The notes under the pieces were generated by a model that was not told the origin of the DNA, ran no database searches, and saw only the letters and a list, made by a program, of their open reading frames with translations. Source: an uncultured archaeon (GTDB lineage: Archaea; Halobacteriota; Methanosarcinia; Methanosarcinales; Methanoperedenaceae). From it: 64,000 bases of DNA. The stretch's first letter is position 1. Every line of letters starts with the position of its first letter. The position numbers were made by a program, and so were the translations under genes. Location of the stretch: assembly GCA_902386135.1 (NCBI GenBank), contig CABMIB010000101.1:62001-126000 (forward strand), read 5' to 3'. Shown piece after piece: positions 35,894 through 46,540 of this stretch.

Positions 35894-36748
35894 CTACATC
35901 TCCTCAATTCCCCTTTTTAATCCAAAAAACAATATAAACAGGAAAACAAAAACCACAAGATACGATACAAGCGTTCCCATAATGATGCCGTAAACGGGAT
36001 ATAAGAGCCACACCATGCAGGAATAAAGCCCTGTACCGCTCAATCCTATAGGAGCGCTTTTAATAACACAGCAGCTCATATCCTTCCCGTTCTTCAGGTG
36101 AAGAAGAACAAGCACCGGGGTAATTGTCCCGGGAAATGATGAGAACAGCCCGCCCCACATATGTCCTGCAGAATCACCGAGGATCATTACAGCAGCCACG
36201 ACGCCACCTCCGAACAAGCCCCTGAAAAGGATCTCTTTTGCAGATACCAGTTGCGGTTTTTCTAACTTTATCTCTTTCAGTTTTTTAAAAAGTACGTAAA
36301 AAATAATAGCAGAAATCCACAGATATGCGAGGGATATCCAGCCGCTGGCTATCTGGAATTTGCTGGAAATCAAAATAAAGAGGAAATATCCTGTAAACCC
36401 GAATAATAGCCCGGCTAATATCTCTGTAATTTTTTCATTTTTGCCATATTTACTTTCTCTTCTACCTGTGTTCTTTTGAATGTATCCGGGCAGCCCTATC
36501 CCGACAGCAAACAGACCCATGTACACCAGGTCTGCAATAGCCCCGATCGGGTTCCAGATAGCGGCTTTGCTTGAGAAGCCCACTCCCTGAGAAATAGCCA
36601 TGAACAGCAGCGAGAGGAAAGTGATAACGGGCAGGGACATCATAATGCCTGCTATTTTCGGGGACTTTTTTTCGGCGATTATAGTGATGGAAGTTATCAA
36701 AATACTTCCTGATATAAAATAAATTAAATATTTTAAATAAGTGTACAT
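35894..36748 (-). CDS. Polytopic membrane protein of unknown function
   Basis: About nine hydrophobic segments span the 284-residue protein (including SGSILITSITIIAEKKSPK and AGIMMSLPVITFLSLLFMA). Conserved-looking loops include SAGHMWGGLFSSFPG in the C-terminal half. The two halves may be related repeats, each with a Pro-containing membrane helix after a basic loop. I cannot assign a family; transporters of the DUF3147/GlpM kind have a similar look. Two strong hairpins lie in its leader at 36747-36823, one overlapping the start codon. Confidence 0.6.
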   Translation of the reverse strand: MYTYLKYLIYFISGSILITSITIIAEKKSPKIAGIMMSLPVITFLSLLFMAISQGVGFSSKAAIWNPIGAIADLVYMGLFAVGIGLPGYIQKNTGRRESKYGKNEKITEILAGLLFGFTGYFLFILISSKFQIASGWISLAYLWISAIIFYVLFKKLKEIKLEKPQLVSAKEILFRGLFGGGVVAAVMILGDSAGHMWGGLFSSFPGTITPVLVLLHLKNGKDMSCCVIKSAPIGLSGTGLYSCMVWLLYPVYGIIMGTLVSYLVVFVFLFILFFGLKRGIEEM

Positions 36749-36823
36749 GGTTTAAGGCTCTTAAACCATTTTTACCTTCATAACACTGTAGTATTTGAAG
36801 GGGAGAAATATCTATTTCTCCCC
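36747..36823 (-). promoter_or_regulatory. Two leader hairpins before the membrane-protein gene
   Basis: A perfect 10-bp inverted repeat with a 4-nt loop lies at 36800-36823 (GGGGAGAAAT/ATTTCTCCCC). A second 10-bp inverted repeat (ATGGTTTAAG/CTTAAACCAT, 3-nt loop) at 36747-36769 includes part of the start codon. Both could fold in the mRNA and hide the ribosome site. Confidence 0.5.
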
Positions 36824-36958
36824 GGTGAAGAACCACCCCATTGACCAAATTAACCACCACCTCGTATCGTCATTGTTATTAAACAATCTCTGACTGACAC
36901 GTATCGAGCAATTCTTCCCTCTGTAACCCTCCGTTACAGCGGCATTATCCAGACAGGA

Positions 36959-37008
36959 ATGCGCATTGATAAAAATGTTGTCCTGATATCATGCGCATAA
37001 TATGCGCA
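36959..37008 (+). promoter_or_regulatory. Palindromic operator before the RHH-like regulator
   Basis: ATGCGCAT lies at 36959-36966, and TGCGCATA-A-TATGCGCA, a perfect inverted repeat, lies at 36992-37008. Three TGCGCA half-sites thus cluster 55-105 bp upstream of the regulator start, with A/T-rich DNA (ACTTTATTAATT) directly downstream as a promoter candidate. The pattern suits a dimeric ribbon-helix-helix repressor acting on its own promoter. Confidence 0.55.
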
Positions 37009-37062
37009 CGGATAACTTTATTAATTAAAAGAAATAATAACGCAAAATATATGGTGGGAAAA

Positions 37063-37635
37063 ATGAATAAGCGACGCGTCTGTACAACTATATCAGCAAA
37101 ACATTGGGAACTCTTAAAAAAATACACAGCAAAATTTGAGACTCAGCAAAAAGCCCTGGAATTTGCTCTGGAAAGCCTGGAGAACGATACGAGACGAAGC
37201 TCAGAACAATTCACAGCTGAGCAAGTTTGGGTGCTCACAGGCAAGGGGACAGAATCAGCATGTGTTCTCCATAGAGATGCATTTAAAACATTACTGGAGG
37301 GCGCAGATGTTAACCGCATTATAAAGATAGTGACAAACCAAAAAATCGCTGAGCACATGATATCATGGTACTATCAGAAGCCTCTTAAGAAATGCAGTTT
37401 GGAAGAAGTCCTGGATGGAGTTATCTTTTTCCTCAAGGCGGCAAAGATAGCCGATACGGTAAATTATGTGGATAGTGGTAATTATTATACACTGAAAATG
37501 ATCCACGGCCTTGATATCAGGACTTCTCAAATGTTCATTATATTTATTGGAAGCCTGTTCGAAGTATACGGGCTCAAAACTGAGAGCGAGATCTCTGAGA
37601 AAAGCCTTTTTATGAAGATATATAAAAATTTGTGA
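37063..37635 (+). CDS. Ribbon-helix-helix-like regulator with unknown C-terminal domain
   Basis: I place the start at the ATG at 37063, with GGTGGG four nucleotides upstream; in-frame starts further up are possible. The first ~45 residues (MNKRRVCTTISAKHWELLKK ... ALEFALESLEN) look like a ribbon-helix-helix DNA-binding domain. The remaining ~145 residues (LTGKGTESACVLHRDAFKTL, MISWYYQKPLKKCS) are helical and unassigned. It may bind the nearby palindromic TGCGCA sites and regulate itself. Its targets and effector are unknown. Confidence 0.6.
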   Translation: MNKRRVCTTISAKHWELLKKYTAKFETQQKALEFALESLENDTRRSSEQFTAEQVWVLTGKGTESACVLHRDAFKTLLEGADVNRIIKIVTNQKIAEHMISWYYQKPLKKCSLEEVLDGVIFFLKAAKIADTVNYVDSGNYYTLKMIHGLDIRTSQMFIIFIGSLFEVYGLKTESEISEKSLFMKIYKNL

Positions 37636-37692
37636 ATGAATACTAGCAGCCCCAATTTTTTTAAATTGAGACATTTAACTTCATATATTTTG

Positions 37693-38574
37693 CTAAAACT
37701 TTATTAGCACGTCCGCCACCGTAAAAACCAGCAGGCTCAGACTTACAGCCGCATTCACATTAAAGAACGCCACAGGAACATTGGTAAAATTATCCGCCTT
37801 AACAAGCGTATGCTCATACCATATCAAAATCGCAATTATCACCAGCCCCGCCTTGAAAATAATCCCAAGCCTCAATACGAGCATCAGCCCGACCAGCAGC
37901 CCCAGCATCAAAATATGCGACGCGAACGACAGCAAAAGCGTATTTTTCACCCCATAAACCGAGGGTACGGAATAAAGCCCCTCTTTCTTATCAAAATCAA
38001 TGTCCTGGAGTGAATATATCAAATCAAATCCCCCTACCCAGAAAGTAACAGCGAAAAGCAGCAGTAGCATTGCAATTTCCGGGGCGCCGAAAGGATAATT
38101 AAAAACTCCGGTTACAGCCAGCCAGCCTCCCACGGGCGCGTACGCAAGGTTGAGCCCAAGTACATAATGCGACACGGGGAAGAGCCGCTTAAGATACGGA
38201 TAGACAATTGACGTAACCGGGATAATGGGCGCGAACATCAGGCACAGCGAGTTTAATTTGTAGGCAGAATAGAACAGCAACAGATAGGATACAAATATGA
38301 TCCCCCATACCTCGCGTAACGAAATCTTCCCGGCAGGGAGTTCACGGTTAGCAGTTCGCGGGTTCTTTGCATCTATGTCCTTATCTATAAGATTATTCAG
38401 CGCCATCGCAGCACTCCGTGCGCCCAAAAATGCGAGTCCGATCCAGAACAGGATGCGAAGCTCAGGAACTCCCCTGCTCGCAAGGAAGGCGCCAAGATAT
38501 GCGAACGGGATGGCGAACAGGCTATGCTTGATAACTACAAAACCCAAGTATAATTTCAATCTGGCTAACATCAC
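37693..38574 (-). CDS. ubiA: UbiA-family prenyltransferase (quinone or methanophenazine type)
   Basis: The 293-residue membrane protein has ~8-9 transmembrane segments, the first Asp-rich motif NNLIDKDIDAKNPRTANRE and the second DIDFDKKEGLYSVPSVYG. The first motif pattern ARSAAMALNNLIDKDID with the TANRELPAG phrase is typical of 4-hydroxybenzoate-type and MqnP-like polyprenyltransferases. It likely attaches a polyprenyl chain to an aromatic head group. A UbiD-type decarboxylase lies 0.8 kb away, on the other side of the GPN GTPase gene. Menaquinone by the futalosine route or methanophenazine are both possible products. Confidence 0.82.
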   Translation of the reverse strand: MMLARLKLYLGFVVIKHSLFAIPFAYLGAFLASRGVPELRILFWIGLAFLGARSAAMALNNLIDKDIDAKNPRTANRELPAGKISLREVWGIIFVSYLLLFYSAYKLNSLCLMFAPIIPVTSIVYPYLKRLFPVSHYVLGLNLAYAPVGGWLAVTGVFNYPFGAPEIAMLLLLFAVTFWVGGFDLIYSLQDIDFDKKEGLYSVPSVYGVKNTLLLSFASHILMLGLLVGLMLVLRLGIIFKAGLVIIAILIWYEHTLVKADNFTNVPVAFFNVNAAVSLSLLVFTVADVLIKF

Positions 38575-38615
38575 AACTCTTTTCTCTCATTACAGATATT
38601 ATTCCCCTGATAGCA

Positions 38616-39380
38616 ATGATTAACCTTTATTTTATCGGCTCGGCAGGAAGCGGCAAATCCACGCTCACAAATGCCTTTGCAGGCTGGATGCAGGGGCAGG
38701 GGTATGATGCAATAACTGTGAACCTTGACCCCGGCATCGAAAACGCGCCGTATGTTCCGGACATCGATATCCGGGACTGGGTAAAGCTGCGTAATATCAT
38801 GAGAGAGTACGGCGTAGGGCCAAACGGCGCCCAGATCATCGCAGCCGATATGCTGGCGCTGAGCATGGATGAAATGAAAGAGATTATCGACAGCTACGAT
38901 ACGGATTACGTTATCATCGATACGCCGGGCCAGATGGAGCTTTTCATCCTGAGGCAGTCCGGGAAGTACATAATCGATTCCCTGGGTGTTGATAAGTCAA
39001 TGATCTCTTTTCTTTACGACCCGCTTATTTCAAAAACCCCATCAGGTTTTATCACATTGATGTTGCATGCGGCTTCTGTAGAGGTAAGGTTCAATGTCCC
39101 TTTTATCAGCGTTCTTACCAAGTCGGATTTACTTGCTGATGAAGAACGTGAAAAAATACTGAACTGGAGCAGGAATCCGCCTGAGCTTGATGATGCAATC
39201 CACAACGAACAACCTACCATGCGCAGCCAGTTGAACATCGAGTTTTTATCCGCCATAAGATCATTCGGCACAGGTCCGACAATAGTCCCGGTATCATCCA
39301 CATATGGCTACGGTATGGAAGATATATACAATGCCGCCCAGAAGCTGTTCTACGGCGGCGAAGACCTGAGCAAAGGTTGA
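38616..39380 (+). CDS. GPN-loop GTPase
   Basis: The 254-residue protein has a P-loop (FIGSAGSGKSTL), the GPN motif in YGVGPNGAQ (~residue 69), the DTPGQMELF switch region and TKSDLL for guanine recognition. Archaeal GPN GTPases are dimers related to the eukaryotic Gpn1-3 factors needed for RNA polymerase II assembly; the archaeal role is not established. It is divergent from UbiA and convergent with UbiD, so it is likely transcribed alone. Confidence 0.9.
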   Translation: MINLYFIGSAGSGKSTLTNAFAGWMQGQGYDAITVNLDPGIENAPYVPDIDIRDWVKLRNIMREYGVGPNGAQIIAADMLALSMDEMKEIIDSYDTDYVIIDTPGQMELFILRQSGKYIIDSLGVDKSMISFLYDPLISKTPSGFITLMLHAASVEVRFNVPFISVLTKSDLLADEEREKILNWSRNPPELDDAIHNEQPTMRSQLNIEFLSAIRSFGTGPTIVPVSSTYGYGMEDIYNAAQKLFYGGEDLSKG

Positions 39381-39387
39381 TTGAAAA

Positions 39388-40833
39388 TTATAACCCAAGC
39401 TCTTTCCATATCGTATCTACCCGTGCCTTTACTGCTTCATCCATCTTTAAGGCATCAGGCCATTCACGGTTGAAGCCCTCGTCCTTCCCCTTCCGCGTGG
39501 CGTCGATACCCATTTTGGAGCCGAGATTGGGTAAGGGCGAAGCATGGTCAAGCGTATCTGTCGGCGCCCTGTCGATAATTATTACATCCCTGGCAGGGTC
39601 CATGCGCGTGGTGGTCGCCCAGAGCACTTCCCTCATATCCTGAACGTTCACATCATCGTCAAGTACGATTATCGTCTTTGCGAACATCATCTGCCCCATG
39701 CCCCAGAGGGCGAACATTACTTTCTTAGCATGCCCCGGATAGCGCTTTTTTATGGACACGATACAGAGATTGTGGAAAACAGCCTCTACCGGGAGGTTGA
39801 TATCCACTATCTCAGGAAGCTGGGTTTTCATGAGAGGCAGGAATATCCTCTCAGTGGCTTTTCCGAGGTATGCGTCCTCCATGGGCGGAATTCCCACAAC
39901 AGTTGCATGGTATATCGGATTCTTCCGGTGGGTGATGCAGGTTATGTGGAATACGGGGAATTCGTCAGCAAGTGAATAATACCCTGTATGGTCCCCGAAG
40001 GGTCCCTCGATACGCCGCTCTTTTGAATCAACATATCCTTCGAGTATAATCTCGGCATGAGCGGGCACAAACAGGTCAACTGTTTCGCATTTGACCAGTT
40101 CCACGTTCTTTTTGCGAAGGAACCCGGCGAACATTATCTCATCGATATTATCAGGCAGCGGCGCTGTGGCTGAATATACTACAGCCGGGTCGGCGCCGAT
40201 GGCGACAGCGACCTCGATCCTATCACTCTTTCCGCTTGCCTCGGCGTAATCCCTTGCGCCGTGTTTATGGATATGCCAGTGCATGCCCGTTGTCTTGCCG
40301 TCGTAAACCTGCATCCTGTACATACCCACGTTCTGCTTCCCGGTTTTCTGATTTTTGGTGAATACAAGAGGGAGGGTGATGAACTTTCCGCCGTCCTGAG
40401 GCCAGCATTTCAGTACCGGGAAATCATCAAGCGAAAAGTCCTCTTTAAGGATTACCTCCTTGCAGGGACCGGATTTTACATATTTTGGAGCAAAAGATGT
40501 AAGTTCTGCCACTTGCGGCAGCATTTTTATGCCTTCCCAGATGCCTGACGGCGCTTCGAATTCCAGGAGCTTCTGTATCCGCTCACCGATCTCATCAAGG
40601 TTGTCCACACCCAGCGCAAGGCACATTCGCTCCATTGTACCGAAAACGTTGGCGAATACGGGGATTTTATAGCCTTTAACGTTCTCAAATAACAGCGCGG
40701 GACCGTTGCTTTTTACAGTCCTGTCAAGGATCTCGGTAATCTCAAGTTCGGCGCTTACTTCGGTTTTTATGCGCCGCAGAAGGTGTTTTTTTTCCAGGAC
40801 TTCTATGAACTCGCGTAAATCTCTGTAAGCCAC
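39388..40833 (-). CDS. ubiD: UbiD-family decarboxylase
   Basis: The 481-residue protein starts with a GTG that shares its G with the stop of the upstream small gene. It has UbiD family features: MAYRDLREFIEVLEKKHLL at the start, the central DGGKFITLPLVFTK and GMHWHIHKHGARD, and EGPFGDHTGYYS. Such enzymes use prenylated FMN, with conserved Arg and Glu residues. In archaea the family includes both quinone-type decarboxylases and the anhydromevalonate phosphate decarboxylase of the modified mevalonate pathway, so the substrate is not settled here. The nearby UbiA favours the quinone or methanophenazine reading. No ubiX is visible nearby. Confidence 0.88.
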   Translation of the reverse strand: MAYRDLREFIEVLEKKHLLRRIKTEVSAELEITEILDRTVKSNGPALLFENVKGYKIPVFANVFGTMERMCLALGVDNLDEIGERIQKLLEFEAPSGIWEGIKMLPQVAELTSFAPKYVKSGPCKEVILKEDFSLDDFPVLKCWPQDGGKFITLPLVFTKNQKTGKQNVGMYRMQVYDGKTTGMHWHIHKHGARDYAEASGKSDRIEVAVAIGADPAVVYSATAPLPDNIDEIMFAGFLRKKNVELVKCETVDLFVPAHAEIILEGYVDSKERRIEGPFGDHTGYYSLADEFPVFHITCITHRKNPIYHATVVGIPPMEDAYLGKATERIFLPLMKTQLPEIVDINLPVEAVFHNLCIVSIKKRYPGHAKKVMFALWGMGQMMFAKTIIVLDDDVNVQDMREVLWATTTRMDPARDVIIIDRAPTDTLDHASPLPNLGSKMGIDATRKGKDEGFNREWPDALKMDEAVKARVDTIWKELGL

Positions 40834-41084
40834 TATACGACCTCTGCAACGCCGTTGTCATCTGATTCGATAGATTTGATCTTTAGCATTGAGTTTGCTT
40901 TTTTAAGGCAGCTTTTGTGGACGTATCCGAGCTGTTTTTTCTTCCAGTTCTTGGATTCGTTGCTCATGCCTTCCTGGGGCTCATAGATGAGGAGCATGTT
41001 TTTTGCATCCTCAGGGAACATCAATTTCACGAAATCGTTGCATATCAGGCATTTTTTCCAGCGGAGATACTTTCTGGTGGTCAT
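40833..41084 (-). CDS. Small protein with a CxxC...HxxxC zinc-site pattern
   Basis: The ATG at 41084 gives an 83-residue basic protein: MTTRKYLRWKKCLICND, a central LIYEPQEGMSNE, and YVHKSCLKK near the end. CxxC plus HxxxC could bind zinc. A longer upstream frame runs through repeat DNA and is not credible. Its stop overlaps the UbiD start by one base, so the two genes are translationally coupled. It may be an accessory factor to the decarboxylase; family unknown. Two GCGTTACGG sites flank a TATA-like sequence just upstream. Confidence 0.6.
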   Translation of the reverse strand: MTTRKYLRWKKCLICNDFVKLMFPEDAKNMLLIYEPQEGMSNESKNWKKKQLGYVHKSCLKKANSMLKIKSIESDDNGVAEVV

Positions 41085-41097
41085 ACAGTGTCTTATT

Positions 41098-41206
41098 GCG
41101 TTACGGGAATATTTAAATATTGCGTTACGGAAAATAATTTTTGTAAGCGCAGATGAACGCAGATATATTGCCGTAACGGGATTTGCCCAGAAAGATACCG
41201 TAACGG
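41098..41206. repeat. CCGTWACGG site array, cluster 1
   Basis: Near-palindromic 9-mers lie at 41098-41106 and 41122-41130 (GCGTTACGG) and at 41171-41179 and 41198-41206 (CCGTAACGG). The last pair is exactly 27 bp apart, centre to centre. A short CGCAGATGAACGCAGAT repeat interrupts the middle. The first two sites flank the TATA-like ATTTAAATA before the 83-residue gene. Confidence 0.7.
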
Positions 41207-41330
41207 AATTTAGCGAGATAACCCACAGCAACTTTAGATGCATCAGTCGGTTTTATGGACTATAATATAAACGACCCGTCATTTACTAAATCCATAAGCA
41301 GGCATTGGAACCGCTTGGATATACACCAGG

Positions 41331-41427
41331 CGTAAACTTTAAATACTTTCGTTAGTATTTATACGAACCATAGTGGGCAGAAGAACACTTTTTTTCATAC
41401 CACCACCATAATCCACCTCTGCCCACT
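41331..41427 (+). ncRNA. Candidate small RNA gene, copy 1
   Basis: A TATA box (TTTAAATA, 41338-41345) and an imperfect palindrome (TTAGTATTTATACGAA) precede a hairpin whose outer arms AGTGGGCAGA (41372-41381) and TCTGCCCACT (41418-41427) are perfectly complementary. The 36-nt loop holds TTTTTTTCATACCACCACCAT and ends in a pyrimidine run, CCACC. The spacing from the TATA box to the stem suits archaeal initiation. The same layout recurs at 41551 and 41875. Confidence 0.6.
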
Positions 41428-41550
41428 AAAATCTTATCCTGGGCCTACAATACCTCCTGCTGATATCTCATCTGCATACTGGAAAACAGCCCCATGCTTG
41501 CACTTACCAGAAGGATACACAAGCGCTTGGTTCGATTGGTTTTACACACA

Positions 41551-41649
41551 GCGTAAACTTTAAATACCTTTGTTAGTATCTATACGAACTATAGTGGGCA
41601 GAAAAAACAACTTTTTTCATTTCCACCATACTCCCCTCCTCTGCCCACT
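41551..41649 (+). ncRNA. Candidate small RNA gene, copy 2
   Basis: GCGTAAACTTTAAATAC and TTAGTATCTATACGAA match copy 1. The hairpin arms AGTGGGCAGA (41593-41602) and TCTGCCCACT (41640-41649) enclose a loop with CTTTTTTCATTTCCACCAT and CTCCCCTCC. The loop pyrimidines resemble the anti-Shine-Dalgarno end of 16S rRNA. The RNA would be about 57 nt. Confidence 0.6.
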
Positions 41650-41702
41650 ACCTCCTTACTATTGAAACTAGAAGAACCAACGGATCTCAGGTAAGCTATA
41701 TT

Positions 41703-41765
41703 CCGTTACGGTATTATAGTTGAATTATTCCGTTACGGAAAGTTCATTATCAAATACCGTAACGG
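41703..41765. repeat. CCGTWACGG site array, cluster 2
   Basis: Three 9-mers at 41703-41711 (CCGTTACGG), 41730-41738 (CCGTTACGG) and 41757-41765 (CCGTAACGG) have centres exactly 27 bp apart. The DNA between them is A/T-rich and not repeated. Confidence 0.85.
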
Positions 41766-41874
41766 AATATAGCTTAATCAATCTGAACGGACGAAGATAT
41801 TTTCTTTCTAACAAAACCGCATTGTAGTTCATCGGATGATCCAGAGGTACCAATACCTCTTGACTTTACATCAG

Positions 41875-41972
41875 GCGTAAACTATAAATAGTTTAGTTCG
41901 TATATATACGAACTAAGTGGGCAAGAAAAAAATTACTTTTTTCATACCACCATACCCACCATCTTGCCCACT
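41875..41972 (+). ncRNA. Candidate small RNA gene, copy 3
   Basis: GCGTAAACTATAAATA precedes a perfect 20-bp palindrome at 41895-41914 (AGTTCGTATA/TATACGAACT). The hairpin arms are AGTGGGCAAGA (41916-41926) and TCTTGCCCACT (41962-41972). Compared with copies 1 and 2, one extra base is present in each arm, so pairing is kept. The loop again has CTTTTTTCATACCACCAT. Confidence 0.65.
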
Positions 41973-42013
41973 GCCTCCTATTTTATGACCACTACTTAAT
42001 GCAATGTAAAAGC

Positions 42014-42859
42014 TCACAGCAGATCCAGCGGACTCTTTATCTTCTTAATCTCCTCGCTCGAAACCTGCGTATATATCTGTGTCGTCTGCAAGTTCGCATG
42101 CCCCAGAAGAGTCTGAATTTTCCTGATATCCACGCCGTCTTCAAGCAGGTGCGTGGCGAACGAATGGCGCAGCGTGTGCACATGCACATCTTTCTCTATG
42201 CCTGCGCGCTTCGCCGCTTTCTTGATCGCATGCTGGATTCCGCGCGGCGACATTTTTTTGCCGTTTGTCAAGAATATGTATCCTTTCCCGTCGGAGCCGC
42301 TTTTTTCCTTATATTCCAGCAGGTCTCTCTTGAACATGCCGGAGATTATGAAAATCCTGTCCTTCGCGCCTTTCCCCATACGCACCCAGCCTATGCCATC
42401 GTTTAAATCGAGGTCTGAGTATTTCAGGTTGACGCATTCGGAAAGCCGCAAGCCTGTGGAGTAAAGCAGCTCGATCAAAAGCCTGTGCTTTGAGTTCTCC
42501 GTATTATCAAGCAGATCTCTTATTTCCTGCCGTGTCAGTACGATGGGTAACTTTTTCGAGGCTTTCGGAGTTTTAATAAGCTCCAGGTTTTTACCAAGCA
42601 TTTCGGTGTAGAAGAATTTTAGCGAGGCTTTGATCAGAGCGATAGAGGCATTTGATAAAGAATGGTCTGACATCTTATGCGCCAGGTACTCCTTTATATC
42701 ATCATCATCAACACCCTCCGGAGACTTTTTAATGTACTCAAGGAATTTAGTATTATAGAAAAGGTACATTTTGGAGGTCTGTTTTGAGAATCCCCTCAGT
42801 TTCATTTCGGTCTCAAACTTTTTTAATGCCAGCGGCACATCGTTTTGCATAATAGTCAT
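42014..42859 (-). CDS. xerA: Tyrosine recombinase XerA
   Basis: The 281-residue protein has an N-terminal SAM-like core-binding domain (KKFETEMKLRGFSKQTSKMY) and a catalytic domain with Arg in TGLRLSE, HTLRHSFATHLL, LLGHANLQTTQIY with the Tyr nucleophile. The ending KSPLDLL is typical of archaeal XerA. It resolves chromosome dimers at dif. AAAGGAC lies 5 nt before the ATG. The CCGTWACGG arrays lie on both sides of the gene, and the three hairpin RNA units lie downstream. Confidence 0.92.
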   Translation of the reverse strand: MTIMQNDVPLALKKFETEMKLRGFSKQTSKMYLFYNTKFLEYIKKSPEGVDDDDIKEYLAHKMSDHSLSNASIALIKASLKFFYTEMLGKNLELIKTPKASKKLPIVLTRQEIRDLLDNTENSKHRLLIELLYSTGLRLSECVNLKYSDLDLNDGIGWVRMGKGAKDRIFIISGMFKRDLLEYKEKSGSDGKGYIFLTNGKKMSPRGIQHAIKKAAKRAGIEKDVHVHTLRHSFATHLLEDGVDIRKIQTLLGHANLQTTQIYTQVSSEEIKKIKSPLDLL

Positions 42860-42956
42860 TTATTGTCCTTTTGTATATATAAAAATGTCGTATAAGATAG
42901 ATTATACGACATTTCTCAGGGTTAGCTTCCAGCTACCTATTGAGGAGATTAAGAAT

Positions 42957-43037
42957 CTCACCGCTAAGAACGCAAAGTTCGCAAAGATTATCCTCACTAC
43001 GCTTTGCGTTCTTCGCGCTCTTTGCGGTGTTTTGTAT
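42957..43037. repeat. Palindromic repeat (ACCGCTAAGAACGCAAAG...CTTTGCGGT)
   Basis: Arms CTCACCGCTAAGAACGCAAAG and CTTTGCGGTG face each other, like the repeat at 35765-35845 in a slightly diverged form. It lies in the xerA upstream interval. The rest of 43038-43225 shows no gene or obvious structure. Confidence 0.7.
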
Positions 43038-43228
43038 TAAATCGGTTCTGTCTCCCATGAGGTTAGCTGACATTAAGCCTAAAGTGTCTTCCTTCGGATG
43101 AAACAAGAATAAGTTTCGATTCAGAAATTATTCTCGCTCTTTCACCAGGGTATAAATGTAGGGTCTGGTATAGAAGATTCGCCATAAATTAAAATAAGAG
43201 GTTTGAATAAAAATAATAAGGTTAATTT

Positions 43229-43318
43229 CCGTTACGGGATATAAGCGAAGGATTACCGTAACGGGATTATAATGGTCAAATCCCGTTACGGTAATCTACA
43301 AAGTTAATTCCGTAACGG
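43229..43318. repeat. CCGTWACGG site array, cluster 3
   Basis: Four sites at 43229-43237, 43256-43264, 43283-43291 and 43310-43318 have centres 27 bp apart throughout. The central base alternates T, A, T, A, so the motif flips on successive sites. The intervening DNA is not repeated. The interval to 43438 contains no gene I can support. Confidence 0.88.
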
Positions 43319-43438
43319 AATCATAATGTATCAAGCCTTCACTCAAATAAACAACGAACTTGTACAAACCGGAACAGATAGTCGCCCAATAAAAAAACCG
43401 ACATTCAGTAGCGCTGTTCCTCTCATCAAAGGATATGC

Positions 43439-43813
43439 CTATCTCCTCAGCACCTCAAACAGCATGAAAATACCGATGATCAGAAATATCGCAGCCAGTA
43501 TCGAAATGTTACCCAGCGAGTAGTATTTCGCGATCCCGAGCATCAATCCCAGAGCACCGAGCCCGATCGAGAACCTGCTGATCTGGATTTTCCAGATTAT
43601 CCGAAGCACGTTCAACAGAAGCAGTATGGCGCCGCTACCTGCGTATATGAGCGCCCACATCTGTGTATCATTTATTCGCTGGACGTTATCAAGGATCCAG
43701 CTTCCGCCAACCAGTATGAAAAACAGGGCCCAGGATAATTTTACCAGTCTCAGGTTGAGCATGCTCTTGGCATATACCGCTTTTTCATCCATCATGACTT
43801 CTACTTTTACCAT
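43439..43813 (-). CDS. Small membrane protein of unknown function
   Basis: The 124-residue protein has four hydrophobic segments (including LSWALFFILVGGSWILDNVQ and IAKYYSLGNISILAAIFLII). The FILVGGSWIL phrase recalls LiaI/LiaF-type membrane domains, but I cannot name a family firmly. It is the last gene of the heat-shock operon, so it may have a membrane stress role. Confidence 0.55.
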   Translation of the reverse strand: MVKVEVMMDEKAVYAKSMLNLRLVKLSWALFFILVGGSWILDNVQRINDTQMWALIYAGSGAILLLLNVLRIIWKIQISRFSIGLGALGLMLGIAKYYSLGNISILAAIFLIIGIFMLFEVLRR

Positions 43814-43865
43814 GTGGTCACTGAATAAGCGGTTAAAAGGTTAAAAGTTACTCTTTCTTAAATGA

Positions 43866-46540
<2,675 letters not shown>

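Noticed and set aside
41895-41914. Palindrome as the dif site for XerA
   Set aside because: The palindrome recurs in three tandem promoters and lacks the two 11-bp arms with a central 6-8-bp region.
43229-43318. Array resembling a small CRISPR
   Set aside because: Repeats are only 9-11 bp, flip orientation, and spacers are 18 bp; no cas genes are present.
43326-43523. 65-residue + strand frame beside array cluster 3
   Set aside because: Starts inside the repeat array region and runs antisense into the membrane-protein gene; no ribosome site.
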